Shown here: piece after piece, positions 63,819-64,000 of the stretch | How positions within the stretch are numbered: the first letter of the stretch is position 1 | How the letters are laid out: each line of letters opens with the position of its first letter | Assembly: GCA_963827515.1 (NCBI GenBank) | Contig: CAWHBF010000004.1 | Coordinates: 124,001 to 188,000 of the forward strand | Origin: JABFSA01 sp963827515 | GTDB lineage: Bacteria > Acidobacteriota > Vicinamibacteria > Vicinamibacterales > UBA2999 | Length of the DNA: 64,000 nucleotides | Direction of reading: 5' to 3' | Made by a program: the position numbers and the translations under genes | Notes under the pieces: generated by a model | What the model was told of the DNA's origin: nothing | What the model saw: only the letters and a program-made list of their open reading frames with translations | The model's database searches: none

Positions 63819-64000
63819 AAGTACCTGTCTTCACTTTCGCGCGTTGCAATGGGCGCGATGACGCGGTACGAAATGAGTCGGAACATGTTCGGGCCGTCAT
63901 CGCGACCATCATCGAACCGGTTGGCCCAGGCTTGCTGGGCTCTAGGCGCTGGGCGATCGCCTTCGAACTTTGAACTTTGGACTTTGAACTTTGAACTTTG
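63819..64000. other. right-edge spacer ending in ctttgaa words
   Basis: No gene. From about 63962 the sequence is copies of actttgaactttg words running to the window edge, another tandem-word spacer whose right part is cut. Confidence 0.6.

Overview
The window is GC-rich DNA with tightly packed genes, short operons and many Pyrrolo-quinoline-quinone-like propeller proteins, TonB-type transducers, DUF4136/DUF6644/DUF6335-type proteins and USP genes. By gene content and order it looks like an Acidobacteriota chromosome, most likely the Vicinamibacteria side (Luteitalea-like). This is inference from family content; there is no rRNA gene here to confirm it. I see no phage, IS transposase, CRISPR array, tRNA or rRNA.

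Layout. 1-5.7 kb: an aldehyde dehydrogenase cut by the window edge, an adenylate-forming enzyme, a divergent MFS transporter and a secreted propeller protein. 5.7-16 kb: a housekeeping block on the minus strand (HIT hydrolase, HU/IHF, rpsA, cmk; then M50 protease, trpS, scpA, scpB facing rluB), with a lysine-rich DUF6335-type gene and an alpha/beta hydrolase between. 15.7-17.9 kb: small lipoproteins (two DUF4136, tandem NTF2-like). 18-57.8 kb: a stress and redox island with six universal stress protein (USP) genes carrying nine USP domains, two paralogous NtrC-type sigma54 activators, a PAS histidine kinase, an HPF/RaiA ribosome hibernation factor, an acyl-CoA synthetase/GNAT fusion of PatZ type, an ABC exporter with HlyD adaptor, a P-type ATPase, two TonB proteins, a cyclopropane fatty acid synthase, a HAD-ATPase fusion, a membrane ferric-reductase-like flavoprotein with a cytochrome c, an aminoglycoside-phosphotransferase-like/kinase fusion and a fatty acid hydroxylase-like protein. 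57.8-64 kb: uvrC, a CDP-alcohol phosphatidyltransferase, ku and a secreted protein.

How it fits together. Sequences matching the sigma54 -24/-12 promoter (TGGCACG-N4-TTGC, invariant GG-N10-GC) lie just upstream of many island genes, one nearly perfect, while two sigma54 activators and a kinase are encoded in the same island. I infer a sigma54-controlled stress/dormancy regulon functionally like the mycobacterial DosR regulon (USPs, Rv2004c-like fusion, cation ATPase, hibernation factor) but wired through NtrC-type control. This is the main discovery claim.

Two sequence-level themes recur. First, about a quarter of the recognisable genes are broken by single-base frame changes, including trpS, with an excess of one extra base; this points to assembly indels rather than real decay. 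Second, spacers hold repeat families: tandem-word inverted repeats, two kinds of REP-like hairpins, and a 214-bp REP-tandem-REP element that interrupts uvrC.
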